Positions 19,051-29,640 are shown, counted from the first letter of the stretch. The stretch is DNA of 64,000 nt from JABMQB01 sp963666575 (GCA_963666575.2 CAXXYG010000018.1:1-64000), one strand, 5' to 3'. Notes: generated from the letters alone by a model not told the origin. Numbers and translations are program-made.

Positions 19051-21317
19051 ATGAAGAAAATCGTTTTAATTTTCTTTGTGTTGTTTCTTTTCATAAAAGT
19101 AAACGCTCAAAATCAGATAAAAGGCAAGGTGATAGATATAAACAATGAACCTTTGATTGGTGCATCAGTTTCTTTGCCTGAACTCAATAAGGGGACAATA
19201 ACTAATCAAGCAGGAGAATATCTGATTAGCAATATTCCAAACGGAAAAATAAAAATTCAATTTTCATTTGTTGGGTACAATACCGAAATAGAAACAATTG
19301 ACATTTCACAAACTGAAAATGAATTAGATGCTCATTTGACCATAGCCATTATTCAATCACAGGAAGTAGTGATTACAGGTGGTTATGTGAATTCTCAACA
19401 TGAAAATGCTGTAAAAATTGACGTATTGAAAAGCAAGGATATTGCTTTATCAGGAACACCCAATTTCATGGAATCATTAACCAAAGTTCCGGGTGTTGAT
19501 ATGATAGCCAAAGGACAAGGCGTTTCAAAACCTGTAATACGTGGTCTTTCAATGAATGATGTTTTGGTTATGAATAATGGTGTGCGAATTGAAAATTATC
19601 AATTTAGTGAAAACCACCCATTAGGCATAGATGACAATGATGTGGAAAGGGTAGAAATAATTAAGGGACCTGCTTCTTTGCTTTATGGTTCGGATGCAAT
19701 AGGCGGTGTTATAAATTTCATTAAAGAAAAGCCAGCACCAGTTGGAAAAATACTTGGAGACTACCGAATGCAATTACATTCTAATACACTTGGAATGAAT
19801 AATAGTATCGGGCTTAAAGGAGCTTCGAAAAATCTTTTTGGAGGATTTCGTTTTGGACATAAAACCCATGCCGATTATTTACAGGGCGGTGGCGATTATG
19901 TTCCAAATTCACGGTTCAACGAAATGACTTTCAATGCCAATACTGGATATACAGGCAAAATTGGAACTTTCAAACTATACTACGACTATTTTAAGCAAGA
20001 TTTAGGAATGACTGTGCCTCCAGTAAAGCCTTTAATAAAAGAGCAAGGACGAAAAAATGAAATATGGTTTCAGGATTTGGAGCATCAATTACTTTCATCT
20101 CAAAACAGTTTTTACTTAGGTAAATTCAAATGGGATATTAATGCAGCTTATCAAAACGCACTTAGAAAACTACAAACAACACTTGATGTTCCTTTTGTTG
20201 AAATGAATTTGAACACCATTACCTATGAGTCAAAATTGTATTTGCCTTCCAGCGATAAATCGGAATATATTATTGGAATACAAGGAATGTCACAAAACAA
20301 TAGAAACTTAAACAATCGTGCTTCACAGTTTTTACCTGATGCCAATATTAGTAATATAGGATTCTTAGGATTGGCAAAATATACTTTTTTCAAAAAACTA
20401 AAATTACAGGGCGGTTTGAGATTCGATATGTATAAAACTGAAACTTTTGCATTGGGAACAGAAGGGTCGAGCGGTTATCATGCCCCCGTTAGTAAGAAAT
20501 TTCAAAACCTTAATGGGTCGATTGGTGCAACATATAATGTGAATGAAAAAATAATGTTCAGGGCTAATTTTGCAAAAGGCTATCGTGTACCAAATTTATC
20601 CGAACTTACATCAAACGGAATGCATGGAAACAGATATGAGATTGGGAATGAAAATTTATCCCCAGAAAATTCCTTTGAAACAGATTTAAGTATGCATTAT
20701 CATGAGTGAATTTCTATCCTTTGATTTGGCAAGTTTTTATAATCCAAGTAATGGTTATCATTTTCATTTCACCAGACCACTGGTGACAGACATTAACTGG
20801 AGTAGGCATTAAATCGTTTCTCGCAAACAAATTCAACTCTTTACGGTGGGGAAGCAGGTATCCATTTGCATCCTAACATCATTTGTTTGATGACATTTAG
20901 AAGGAACTTATTCATCGATTAAATATGGCAATCAAGAAAATTGTAATTATTTGCCATTTATACCTGCAACAAAAGAGTCTTCGTTAAGGCATTAGAGCAG
21001 AACGTAAGGTTATTGGTATATTATAGAAACCATCAATCAAACTTTCTGCACTAACTGCATTTTGAAGCAGCGTATATGAATCTCCATATGAGACTTCATC
21101 TGATGGCTATACGCTTGTAGATTTCAGTATTAATACAGACCTTCATATATCTCAACAAGACAATGAATTCGGGTACAATGTCTGTAGTTAATATGTTCCA
21201 CAGAGCAATATTTTGACCATCTTTCAACTTTGAAACCTTTGAATTGATTACAATCAAGGAAGAAAGATTAGTGTATCTTTGAAAAGACCATTTGCAGATA
21301 GAAATAAGAAGAGCTGA
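19051..21317 (+). pseudogene. TonB-dependent outer-membrane receptor, 3' end decayed
   Basis: The first 552 codons (19051-20709) read cleanly: signal peptide to about residue 20, a carboxypeptidase-regulatory-like domain (KGKVIDINNEPLIGASVSLP), a plug (LTKVPGVDMIAKGQGVSKP, VERVEIIKGPASLLYGS) and half of the barrel. After the stop at 20707-20709, barrel-like pieces continue in shifting frames, for example TLYGGEAGIHLHP, GYTLVDFSINTDLHI and KISVSLKRPFADRN, ending near 21317. Several indels therefore break the last ~200 codons and the outer-membrane insertion signal. The intact gene would import a metal chelate or similar ligand. At over 2.2 kb with its small partner it is a large cassette. Confidence 0.85.
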
Positions 21318-21354
21318 ATATGTGCGGAATGGTAGAAGCACTAAACGTGCCATA

Positions 21355-23297
21355 ATCGAGTAGATGGGTGACAGCCAAATGGCTGCCACTGCACCTCTCA
21401 CACCACCGTACGTACGGGTCTCGTATACGGCGGTTCGCTAAATCATAGGAAACAAAACCGTGTTCGGTTTAATTTGATTGTAGATTTCCAGCAAAGGAGT
21501 ATAACCGCGCTTCTTCAACCTTTCAACTGTAATAGTAGTCCCCAAAATCGGGCTTTGGGCAATTGCCCAGCCTCCCATCCGAGAACGGCTCCATGCATAG
21601 GCTTGCCCCTGTTCGACTCCCAAACGAATCAGGTTTTTCCTTTTCCGTTCAGGTTTCTTCCAGTGATGCCAAATACAATAACGAAGCCTATTTCGTAGCC
21701 ACCCGTCCAGTTCTTTGAGTTTGTTTTGAATACTTGCCATACGGAAAGCATTCACCCAGCCTCGCTGAACTTCCTTGAGTTTCTCGATACGTTCGTCAAA
21801 ACTCATTGGAGTGGTTTTCCGGGTAAGGATTTTTAGCTTTTGCTTTAGCTTCTTCCAACTCTTTTCTGATATTACCAGTTGATATTTGCCACGTTCTCCT
21901 TTCACATAGGTGGGCACAAACCCAAATCCTAAACAGGTAAAATGTACAGGCCGCCGAATGCCGCTTTTCTCCCGATTGATGGTTAGCTTTAACTTGTTTT
22001 TAAGAAACTTAAAAATAGCATTGCCAGCCTTTCGGGCTGTTGCCTTGGTTTTAGTGTAAATACTAAAATCGTCGGCATAGCGGATAAATCGCAAACCCTG
22101 CCGTTCCAGTTCCTTGTCCAGTTCATGCAACATGATATTAGACAGCAAGGGGCTTAGTGGACTACCTTGTGGTACACCTTTTCTGCGCTTGGCCAACCTC
22201 CCGTTTATTTGAATCGGGGAACGCAGCCATTTGCGAATTAGGCGTAAGGTTTCGCGGCATTTTACTTTGCGGTAAATTAATTGCAGTAAATAACAGTGGC
22301 CTACTTCATCGAAAAAGGTTTTTAAGTCAATATCTACAATATTTTGAAACCCTTCGTTAATGTATCCCTGTGCTTTTAAAACTGCTTGTTGCACATTCCG
22401 CTTTGGGCGGAAACCAAAGCTGGAATCCGAGAACCCAAACTCGAACCGTGCCATCATTATTTGCAAAACCGCTTGTTGAAGCAACCTATCGGTTACAGTG
22501 GGAATACCAAGCAATCTGGTTTTCCCTTCCCCTTTCGGAATTTCTACCCCTAAAATGGGTTGTGGCAAATACCTCCCCGAACGAACTTCTTCTGTCAATA
22601 CATCTTTGTCAATCGACATCAGTTCCGACAGCTTAGTTACAGGCATATGGTCAACCCCAGCCGAACCGTGGTTCTTCTGGACTTTATACATTGCCCGTAA
22701 CAGGTTCTTTCTGGTTAAAACTTGCTCAATCATTTTAGTCCTCGTTTCTTCTTTCCCTGTCCCGCTTAATGCAAGGCTAGATTCCGCGTTAACGGAAAGC
22801 TTCCTTGCAGCATTTGGGACAACTTAACGTTCAGCCCCTTCCCTAACTTGTGAGGCCTCCACCTCTTCAATGGCTCGTTTCCTGTTAGGTACTATGGCGT
22901 CTGCTGACTTCTCACCGATTAATTCAAACCGATGAGATCTCCCCAGGTAATAGCATGTTCCTTCCTCCAATCACTGCTGAATCTACTTAATAAACACGCT
23001 CCATTGCTAGCTTTTGGACGTCACAATGATGTGCTTGCTTATCCGGTTTATTAAGCCTCATATTCAGTTTCTGTTCGTCAGTACCGGAGTTTGCCGGTTG
23101 GCTTCCTTCAGTGCATACCTCGCGGTAAACCACCTTGCCACTTGCTAACGGTTCGAAGCGTTACCTCCGCCCGTAAGGGACTTACACCCTCTGGAAATAT
23201 TTCATGCTCACAACTATTTTATATGCCCTAAAATTTGTATTTTACGAATTTATTCAGAGCTTTTATAGAAGTGCGCACATGCTCATGCTGGGCACAC
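21355..23297 (-). mobile_element. Class C group II intron, family 1, copy 6
   Basis: The intron is 1943 bp, one extra C near 22836 in the 5' ribozyme part, maturase unaffected. The insertion is GTGCCATA (21347-21354) | ACAAAATGTAAATG (23298 on), in R'' of attC-7. Confidence 0.95.
21438..22733 (-). CDS. ltrA: Group II intron reverse transcriptase/maturase (class C)
   Basis: An intact 431-residue copy, same translation as at 10574-11869. The ribozyme 5' region of this copy has a one-base insertion that might affect folding but not the protein. Confidence 0.95.
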   Translation of the reverse strand: MIEQVLTRKNLLRAMYKVQKNHGSAGVDHMPVTKLSELMSIDKDVLTEEVRSGRYLPQPILGVEIPKGEGKTRLLGIPTVTDRLLQQAVLQIMMARFEFGFSDSSFGFRPKRNVQQAVLKAQGYINEGFQNIVDIDLKTFFDEVGHCYLLQLIYRKVKCRETLRLIRKWLRSPIQINGRLAKRRKGVPQGSPLSPLLSNIMLHELDKELERQGLRFIRYADDFSIYTKTKATARKAGNAIFKFLKNKLKLTINREKSGIRRPVHFTCLGFGFVPTYVKGERGKYQLVISEKSWKKLKQKLKILTRKTTPMSFDERIEKLKEVQRGWVNAFRMASIQNKLKELDGWLRNRLRYCIWHHWKKPERKRKNLIRLGVEQGQAYAWSRSRMGGWAIAQSPILGTTITVERLKKRGYTPLLEIYNQIKPNTVLFPMI

Positions 23298-23481
23298 ACA
23301 AAATGTAAATGTAATGCGGGTTTCAGTGGGTAATCCAACTGCAGTTCGTTGTTGCAACACCGCCAATTCGTCTCCGACGATTGACGGAAAAAATGAAATT
23401 ATGAATAAACGAATTGGCTCAGTGCATAATTGAAAGTTCATCACTTTCAATCCCGCACTCCACTTACATAAACCGTTAGGT
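23298..23481 (+). other. attC-7 (subfamily A), split by intron copy 6
   Basis: ATGTAA pairs with TTACAT, and TAATGCGGG with CCCGCACT. R' GTTAGGTTTA (23475) is the exact reverse complement of R'' TAAACCTA(AC) at the end of the next cassette. The interior is diverged from attC-5 (CAGTGGGTAATCCAACTGC instead of CAGCGG...GCTGCGG) while base pairing is kept, a compensatory change supporting selection on the fold. Confidence 0.82.
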
Positions 23482-23523
23482 TTAATTTTGAAAACACATT
23501 AATAATTCGATTCTTTAAGTTAT

Positions 23524-23540
23524 ATTTGATACTATCAAAT
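23524..23540 (+). promoter_or_regulatory. 17-bp palindrome upstream of second fic gene
   Basis: ATTTGATACTATCAAAT is a perfect palindrome ending 20 bp before the start codon. It is followed by GATACTATATTGT, which repeats GATACTAT and contains a -7-like box (TATATTGT). It looks like an operator overlapping the promoter of the fic gene, possibly for autoregulation through the protein's winged helix. Confidence 0.5.
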
Positions 23541-23560
23541 GATACTATATTGTCTCAATA

Positions 23561-24523
23561 ATGAAACCACCTTACGATATTACAGCTAGAGTTTTAAGTT
23601 TAATATCTTCAATATCAGAACAAATTGGAGAAATTAAATCTGCAAGATTAGTAAAGCCTTCTACGGAATTGAGGAAAAGGAATAGAATTAAGACTATTCA
23701 ATCCTCATTAGAAATTGAAGGAAACACCTTAAGTATTGAGCAAATAACAGACTTAATAAACAATAAAAGAGTTTTTGCTCCAGTAAAAGACATTACAGAG
23801 GTTAAAAACGCCATTAAGACTTATGCCACTCTAAAATCATTCAAAACATACAGTTTAGACTCATTACTTTCTGCTCACAAACTATTAATGACCGGATTAA
23901 TTGATAATCCTGGACAATTACGAAAAACTTCAGTAGGAATTATAAAAGGCGATGAAATTGCGCATTTAGCACCTCCTGGAGAAATGGTTTATCCATTAAT
24001 GAAAGACTTGTTCAACTATCTAAGTAATGACTCTGATTTATTGCTTATCAAAAGCTGCGTATTCCATTACGAATTCGAATTTATTCATCCTTTTATTGAT
24101 GGTAATGGAAGAATGGGTAGACTCTGGCAAACAATGATTCTAAAGGAGTATTCACCAGTATTTGAATTTTTACCTATTGAAACTTTGGTAAAAGAAAAAC
24201 AACAAGATTACTACAACGTGCTCGGAAAGTCTGACAGTCAGGGTAAATCAACAAGTTTTATTGAATTCATGTTAGAGATTATTAATCTCGCACTTGAAGA
24301 TTTATTAAAGACACAAAATTTGAGTGTAAAAAACTCTGACCGAACTGATTTATTTAAAGAAATAGTTGGTGAAAAAGAATTCTCAAGACAAGACTATTTA
24401 AGACATAATAAAGACATTTCTTCGGCAACTGCTAGTAGAGACTTGAAGAATGCGGTAATTCGAGGAATACTTATAAAAACAGGAGATAAAAGATTGACAC
24501 GATACAAATTTAAAAAAAACTAA
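23561..24523 (+). CDS. Fic domain protein, second cassette copy
   Basis: The 320-residue protein has catalytic motif HPFIDGNGRMGR near residues 176-187 and an inhibitory motif (QSSLEIEGNTLS) near residue 50, so it is a self-inhibited (class II-like) adenylyltransferase candidate. The C-terminal 70 residues look like a winged helix (SRQDYLRHN...SATASRDLKNAVIRGILI). Apart from the shared Fic core it is not closely similar to the Fic at 3346-4419, so the array acquired two different Fic cassettes rather than duplicating one. The target is unknown. Confidence 0.9.
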   Translation: MKPPYDITARVLSLISSISEQIGEIKSARLVKPSTELRKRNRIKTIQSSLEIEGNTLSIEQITDLINNKRVFAPVKDITEVKNAIKTYATLKSFKTYSLDSLLSAHKLLMTGLIDNPGQLRKTSVGIIKGDEIAHLAPPGEMVYPLMKDLFNYLSNDSDLLLIKSCVFHYEFEFIHPFIDGNGRMGRLWQTMILKEYSPVFEFLPIETLVKEKQQDYYNVLGKSDSQGKSTSFIEFMLEIINLALEDLLKTQNLSVKNSDRTDLFKEIVGEKEFSRQDYLRHNKDISSATASRDLKNAVIRGILIKTGDKRLTRYKFKKN

Positions 24524-24528
24524 ACCTA

Positions 24529-26470
24529 ATCGAGTAGATGGGTGACAGCCAAATGGCTGCCACTGCACCTCTCACACCACCGTACGTACGGGTCTCGTAT
24601 ACGGCGGTTCGCTAAATCATAGGAAACAAAACCGTGTTCGGTTTAATTTGATTGTAGATTTCCAGCAAAGGAGTATAACCGCGCTTCTTCAACCTTTCAA
24701 CTGTAATAGTAGTCCCCAAAATCGGGCTTTGGGCAATTGCCCAGCCTCCCATCCGAGAACGGCTCCATGCATAGGCTTGCCCCTGTTCGACTCCCAAACG
24801 AATCAGGTTTTTCCTTTTCCGTTCAGGTTTCTTCCAGTGATGCCAAATACAATAACGAAGCCTATTTCGTAGCCACCCGTCCAGTTCTTTGAGTTTGTTT
24901 TGAATACTTGCCATACGGAAAGCATTCACCCAGCCTCGCTGAACTTCCTTGAGTTTCTCGATACGTTCGTCAAAACTCATTGGAGTGGTTTTCCGGGTAA
25001 GGATTTTTAGCTTTTGCTTTAGCTTCTTCCAACTCTTTTCTGATATTACCAGTTGATATTTGCCACGTTCTCCTTTCACATAGGTGGGCACAAACCCAAA
25101 TCCTAAACAGGTAAAATGTACAGGCCGCCGAATGCCGCTTTTCTCCCGATTGATGGTTAGCTTTAACTTGTTTTTAAGAAACTTAAAAATAGCATTGCCA
25201 GCCTTTCGGGCTGTTGCCTTGGTTTTAGTGTAAATACTAAAATCGTCGGCATAGCGGATAAATCGCAAACCCTGCCGTTCCAGTTCCTTGTCCAGTTCAT
25301 GCAACATGATATTAGACAGCAAGGGGCTTAGTGGACTACCTTGTGGTACACCTTTTCTGCGCTTGGCCAACCTCCCGTTTATTTGAATCGGGGAACGCAG
25401 CCATTTGCGAATTAGGCGTAAGGTTTCGCGGCATTTTACTTTGCGGTAAATTAATTGCAGTAAATAACAGTGGCCTACTTCATCGAAAAAGGTTTTTAAG
25501 TCAATATCTACAATATTTTGAAACCCTTCGTTAATGTATCCCTGTGCTTTTAAAACTGCTTGTTGCACATTCCGCTTTGGGCGGAAACCAAAGCTGGAAT
25601 CCGAGAACCCAAACTCGAACCGTGCCATCATTATTTGCAAAACCGCTTGTTGAAGCAACCTATCGGTTACAGTGGGAATACCAAGCAATCTGGTTTTCCC
25701 TTCCCCTTTCGGAATTTCTACCCCTAAAATGGGTTGTGGCAAATACCTCCCCGAACGAACTTCTTCTGTCAATACATCTTTGTCAATCGACATCAGTTCC
25801 GACAGCTTAGTTACAGGCATATGGTCAACCCCAGCCGAACCGTGGTTCTTCTGGACTTTATACATTGCCCGTAACAGGTTCTTTCTGGTTAAAACTTGCT
25901 CAATCATTTTAGTCCTCGTTTCTTCTTTCCCTGTCCCGCTTAATGCAAGGCTAGATTCCGCGTTAACGGAAAGCTTCCTTGCAGCATTTGGGACAACTTA
26001 ACGTTCAGCCCTTCCCTAACTTGTGAGGCCTCCACCTCTTCAATGGCTCGTTTCCTGTTAGGTACTATGGCGTCTGCTGACTTCTCACCGATTAATTCAA
26101 ACCGATGAGATCTCCCCAGGTAATAGCATGTTCCTTCCTCCAATCACTGCTGAATCTACTTAATAAACACGCTCCATTGCTAGCTTTTGGACGTCACAAT
26201 GATGTGCTTGCTTATCCGGTTTATTAAGCCTCATATTCAGTTTCTGTTCGTCAGTACCGGAGTTTGCCGGTTGGCTTCCTTCAGTGCATACCTCGCGGTA
26301 AACCACCTTGCCACTTGCTAACGGTTCGAAGCGTTACCTCCGCCCGTAAGGGACTTACACCCTCTGGAAATATTTCATGCTCACAACTATTTTATATGCC
26401 CTAAAATTTGTATTTTACGAATTTATTCAGAGCTTTTATAGAAGTGCGCACATGCTCATGCTGGGCACAC
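24529..26470 (-). mobile_element. Class C group II intron, family 1, copy 7
   Basis: The intron is 1942 bp with reference termini. It is inserted at TAAACCTA | ACAAATTGTAAAT, in R'' of attC-8. Maturase intact. Confidence 0.96.
24612..25907 (-). CDS. ltrA: Group II intron reverse transcriptase/maturase (class C)
   Basis: An intact 431-residue copy, same translation as at 10574-11869, including the YADD active site and X domain. Confidence 0.95.
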   Translation of the reverse strand: MIEQVLTRKNLLRAMYKVQKNHGSAGVDHMPVTKLSELMSIDKDVLTEEVRSGRYLPQPILGVEIPKGEGKTRLLGIPTVTDRLLQQAVLQIMMARFEFGFSDSSFGFRPKRNVQQAVLKAQGYINEGFQNIVDIDLKTFFDEVGHCYLLQLIYRKVKCRETLRLIRKWLRSPIQINGRLAKRRKGVPQGSPLSPLLSNIMLHELDKELERQGLRFIRYADDFSIYTKTKATARKAGNAIFKFLKNKLKLTINREKSGIRRPVHFTCLGFGFVPTYVKGERGKYQLVISEKSWKKLKQKLKILTRKTTPMSFDERIEKLKEVQRGWVNAFRMASIQNKLKELDGWLRNRLRYCIWHHWKKPERKRKNLIRLGVEQGQAYAWSRSRMGGWAIAQSPILGTTITVERLKKRGYTPLLEIYNQIKPNTVLFPMI

Positions 26471-26598
26471 ACAAATTGTAAATTGCATTGCGGGGTTCGT
26501 GGTGTGTCGTACGCTGGATTCTCGCAACATCGTTCCGTCCTACCGGACAGGAACGAGCTCCGAAATCCGCAACGACAACTTACAAGTGACCGTTACCG
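26471..26598 (+). other. attC-8 (subfamily C), split by intron copy 7
   Basis: TTGTAA pairs with TTACAA. The interior carries CTCGCAACATCGTTCCGTCC and GAACGAGCTCCGAAATCCGC, resembling attC-1 and attC-9. R' GTTACCGG (26592) is the exact complement of R'' CCGGTA(AC) that ends the next cassette. Confidence 0.8.
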
Positions 26599-26629
26599 GT
26601 TATTGAAGAAAAGAGAGATTCTCATTTAA

Positions 26630-26680
26630 TTGGATTGAAAATTAAAAGTTTAAATTTGTGTAATAACTGAAATTATTACA
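26630..26680 (+). promoter_or_regulatory. Promoter and operator-like hairpin, DUF1016 cassette
   Basis: TTGG at 26630 and TAAATTTG at 26651-26658 match the Bacteroidota -33/-7 pattern, with 18 bp between. Right after it, TGTAATAA (26659-26666) and TTATTACA (26673-26680) form a perfect 8-bp inverted repeat that ends one base before the ATG. Any transcript from this promoter would have almost no leader, and a protein bound to the repeat would block initiation. Confidence 0.5.
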
Positions 26681-26681
26681 A

Positions 26682-27680
26682 ATGACCGAAATCAAACATA
26701 ATCCTGAAAATCTTTTTAATAAAGTTGCAGAACTATTAAAACTTGCACGAAATACTGTTGTTCAAACAGTAAATAAAACAATGGTGCAAACCTATTTTGA
26801 AATAGGGAAAATGATTGTTGAAGAAGAACAAAAAGGAAAAGAAAGAGCTGAATATGGGCAACAACTAATTAATGAACTTTCGCTGAGACTTTTAAATGAA
26901 TTCGGGAAAGGTTTTTCATCGACAAATATTAAACAAATGAGGAGCTTTTACCTCACATATTCAAAAAGTCAGACAGTATCTGACGAATTCAATTTAAGTT
27001 GGTCTCATTATTTAAAATTAATGCGGATTGATGATGAAAATGAACGTCGGTTTTACGAAATAGAAACTTTCAAAAACAATTGGAGTTTGAGAGAATTACA
27101 AAGGCAATATGATAGTGCATTGTACACCCGACTGGCTTTGAGCCGGAATAAAAAGAAAATTCTGGAATTATCTGAAAAAGGATTAATAATTGAAAAACCG
27201 AAAGATGCAATAAAAGACCCGTATGTTTTAGAGTTTATTGGATTACCAGAAAAATCTGCTTATTCAGAAAATGATTTAGAACAAAAATTAATTGATAAAC
27301 TGGAACATTTTTTACTCGAATTGGGAACGGGTTTTACATTTGTTGCAAGACAAAAAAGAATAACATTTGCCGAAAAACATTTCAGAATAGATTTAGTTTT
27401 TTACAACCGAATTTTGAAATGTTTCGTCTTGATTGACTTGAAAATTGGAGAATTAAAACATCAAGACATTGGACAAATGCAAATGTATGTTAACTATTAC
27501 GACCGAGAAATAAAGCTAATTGATGAAAATAAAACAATTGGATTGATACTCTGTCAAAATAAAAGTGAGGCAGTTGTAGAATATACATTGCCAGAAAAAA
27601 ATGAACAGATTTTTGCCAGCAAATATCAAACAGTTTTACCAAGCAAAGAAAAACTAAAACAATTAATTGAGAATAAATAG
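26682..27680 (+). CDS. DUF1016 (YhcG-type) PD-(D/E)XK nuclease, cassette gene
   Basis: The 332-residue protein has an N-terminal helical DUF1016 domain (YFEIGKMIVEEEQKGKERAE near residue 50, SWSHYLKLMRI near 105). The C-terminal PD-(D/E)XK domain has FRIDLVFYNR as the Asp strand (about residue 228) and FVLIDLKIG as the (D/E)xK strand (about 248). Family members are predicted DNases, often found in restriction-modification or defence islands; the substrate has not been shown here. It is alone in its cassette and has its own promoter. It is closest in this window to the broken gene at 734-1054, more distant from 37845-38855. Confidence 0.88.
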   Translation: MTEIKHNPENLFNKVAELLKLARNTVVQTVNKTMVQTYFEIGKMIVEEEQKGKERAEYGQQLINELSLRLLNEFGKGFSSTNIKQMRSFYLTYSKSQTVSDEFNLSWSHYLKLMRIDDENERRFYEIETFKNNWSLRELQRQYDSALYTRLALSRNKKKILELSEKGLIIEKPKDAIKDPYVLEFIGLPEKSAYSENDLEQKLIDKLEHFLLELGTGFTFVARQKRITFAEKHFRIDLVFYNRILKCFVLIDLKIGELKHQDIGQMQMYVNYYDREIKLIDENKTIGLILCQNKSEAVVEYTLPEKNEQIFASKYQTVLPSKEKLKQLIENK

Positions 27681-27698
27681 AATTAACAACAACCGGTA

Positions 27699-29640
27699 AT
27701 CGAGTAGATGGGTGACAGCCAAATGGCTGCCACTGCACCTCTCACACCACCGTACGTACGGGTCTCGTATACGGCGGTTCGCTAAATCATAGGAAACAAA
27801 ACCGTGTTCGGTTTAATTTGATTGTAGATTTCCAGCAAAGGAGTATAACCGCGCTTCTTCAACCTTTCAACTGTAATAGTAGTCCCCAAAATCGGGCTTT
27901 GGGCAATTGCCCAGCCTCCCATCCGAGAACGGCTCCATGCATAGGCTTGCCCCTGTTCGACTCCCAAACGAATCAGGTTTTTCCTTTTCCGTTCAGGTTT
28001 CTTCCAGTGATGCCAAATACAATAACGAAGCCTATTTCGTAGCCACCCGTCCAGTTCTTTGAGTTTGTTTTGAATACTTGCCATACGGAAAGCATTCACC
28101 CAGCCTCGCTGAACTTCCTTGAGTTTCTCGATACGTTCGTCAAAACTCATTGGAGTGGTTTTCCGGGTAAGGATTTTTAGCTTTTGCTTTAGCTTCTTCC
28201 AACTCTTTTCTGATATTACCAGTTGATATTTGCCACGTTCTCCTTTCACATAGGTGGGCACAAACCCAAATCCTAAACAGGTAAAATGTACAGGCCGCCG
28301 AATGCCGCTTTTCTCCCGATTGATGGTTAGCTTTAACTTGTTTTTAAGAAACTTAAAAATAGCATTGCCAGCCTTTCGGGCTGTTGCCTTGGTTTTAGTG
28401 TAAATACTAAAATCGTCGGCATAGCGGATAAATCGCAAACCCTGCCGTTCCAGTTCCTTGTCCAGTTCATGCAACATGATATTAGACAGCAAGGGGCTTA
28501 GTGGACTACCTTGTGGTACACCTTTTCTGCGCTTGGCCAACCTCCCGTTTATTTGAATCGGGGAACGCAGCCATTTGCGAATTAGGCGTAAGGTTTCGCG
28601 GCATTTTACTTTGCGGTAAATTAATTGCAGTAAATAACAGTGGCCTACTTCATCGAAAAAGGTTTTTAAGTCAATATCTACAATATTTTGAAACCCTTCG
28701 TTAATGTATCCCTGTGCTTTTAAAACTGCTTGTTGCACATTCCGCTTTGGGCGGAAACCAAAGCTGGAATCCGAGAACCCAAACTCGAACCGTGCCATCA
28801 TTATTTGCAAAACCGCTTGTTGAAGCAACCTATCGGTTACAGTGGGAATACCAAGCAATCTGGTTTTCCCTTCCCCTTTCGGAATTTCTACCCCTAAAAT
28901 GGGTTGTGGCAAATACCTCCCCGAACGAACTTCTTCTGTCAATACATCTTTGTCAATCGACATCAGTTCCGACAGCTTAGTTACAGGCATATGGTCAACC
29001 CCAGCCGAACCGTGGTTCTTCTGGACTTTATACATTGCCCGTAACAGGTTCTTTCTGGTTAAAACTTGCTCAATCATTTTAGTCCTCGTTTCTTCTTTCC
29101 CTGTCCCGCTTAATGCAAGGCTAGATTCCGCGTTAACGGAAAGCTTCCTTGCAGCATTTGGGACAACTTAACGTTCAGCCCTTCCCTAACTTGTGAGGCC
29201 TCCACCTCTTCAATGGCTCGTTTCCTGTTAGGTACTATGGCGTCTGCTGACTTCTCACCGATTAATTCAAACCGATGAGATCTCCCCAGGTAATAGCATG
29301 TTCCTTCCTCCAATCACTGCTGAATCTACTTAATAAACACGCTCCATTGCTAGCTTTTGGACGTCACAATGATGTGCTTGCTTATCCGGTTTATTAAGCC
29401 TCATATTCAGTTTCTGTTCGTCAGTACCGGAGTTTGCCGGTTGGCTTCCTTCAGTGCATACCTCGCGGTAAACCACCTTGCCACTTGCTAACGGTTCGAA
29501 GCGTTACCTCCGCCCGTAAGGGACTTACACCCTCTGGAAATATTTCATGCTCACAACTATTTTATATGCCCTAAAATTTGTATTTTACGAATTTATTCAG
29601 AGCTTTTATAGAAGTGCGCACATGCTCATGCTGGGCACAC
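27699..29640 (-). mobile_element. Class C group II intron, family 1, copy 8
   Basis: The intron is 1942 bp with reference termini. It is inserted at CCGGTA | ACACGGTACAT, in R'' of attC-9. Maturase intact. Confidence 0.96.
27782..29077 (-). CDS. ltrA: Group II intron reverse transcriptase/maturase (class C)
   Basis: An intact 431-residue copy, same translation as at 10574-11869. It is the rightmost family 1 copy in the window. Confidence 0.95.
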   Translation of the reverse strand: MIEQVLTRKNLLRAMYKVQKNHGSAGVDHMPVTKLSELMSIDKDVLTEEVRSGRYLPQPILGVEIPKGEGKTRLLGIPTVTDRLLQQAVLQIMMARFEFGFSDSSFGFRPKRNVQQAVLKAQGYINEGFQNIVDIDLKTFFDEVGHCYLLQLIYRKVKCRETLRLIRKWLRSPIQINGRLAKRRKGVPQGSPLSPLLSNIMLHELDKELERQGLRFIRYADDFSIYTKTKATARKAGNAIFKFLKNKLKLTINREKSGIRRPVHFTCLGFGFVPTYVKGERGKYQLVISEKSWKKLKQKLKILTRKTTPMSFDERIEKLKEVQRGWVNAFRMASIQNKLKELDGWLRNRLRYCIWHHWKKPERKRKNLIRLGVEQGQAYAWSRSRMGGWAIAQSPILGTTITVERLKKRGYTPLLEIYNQIKPNTVLFPMI

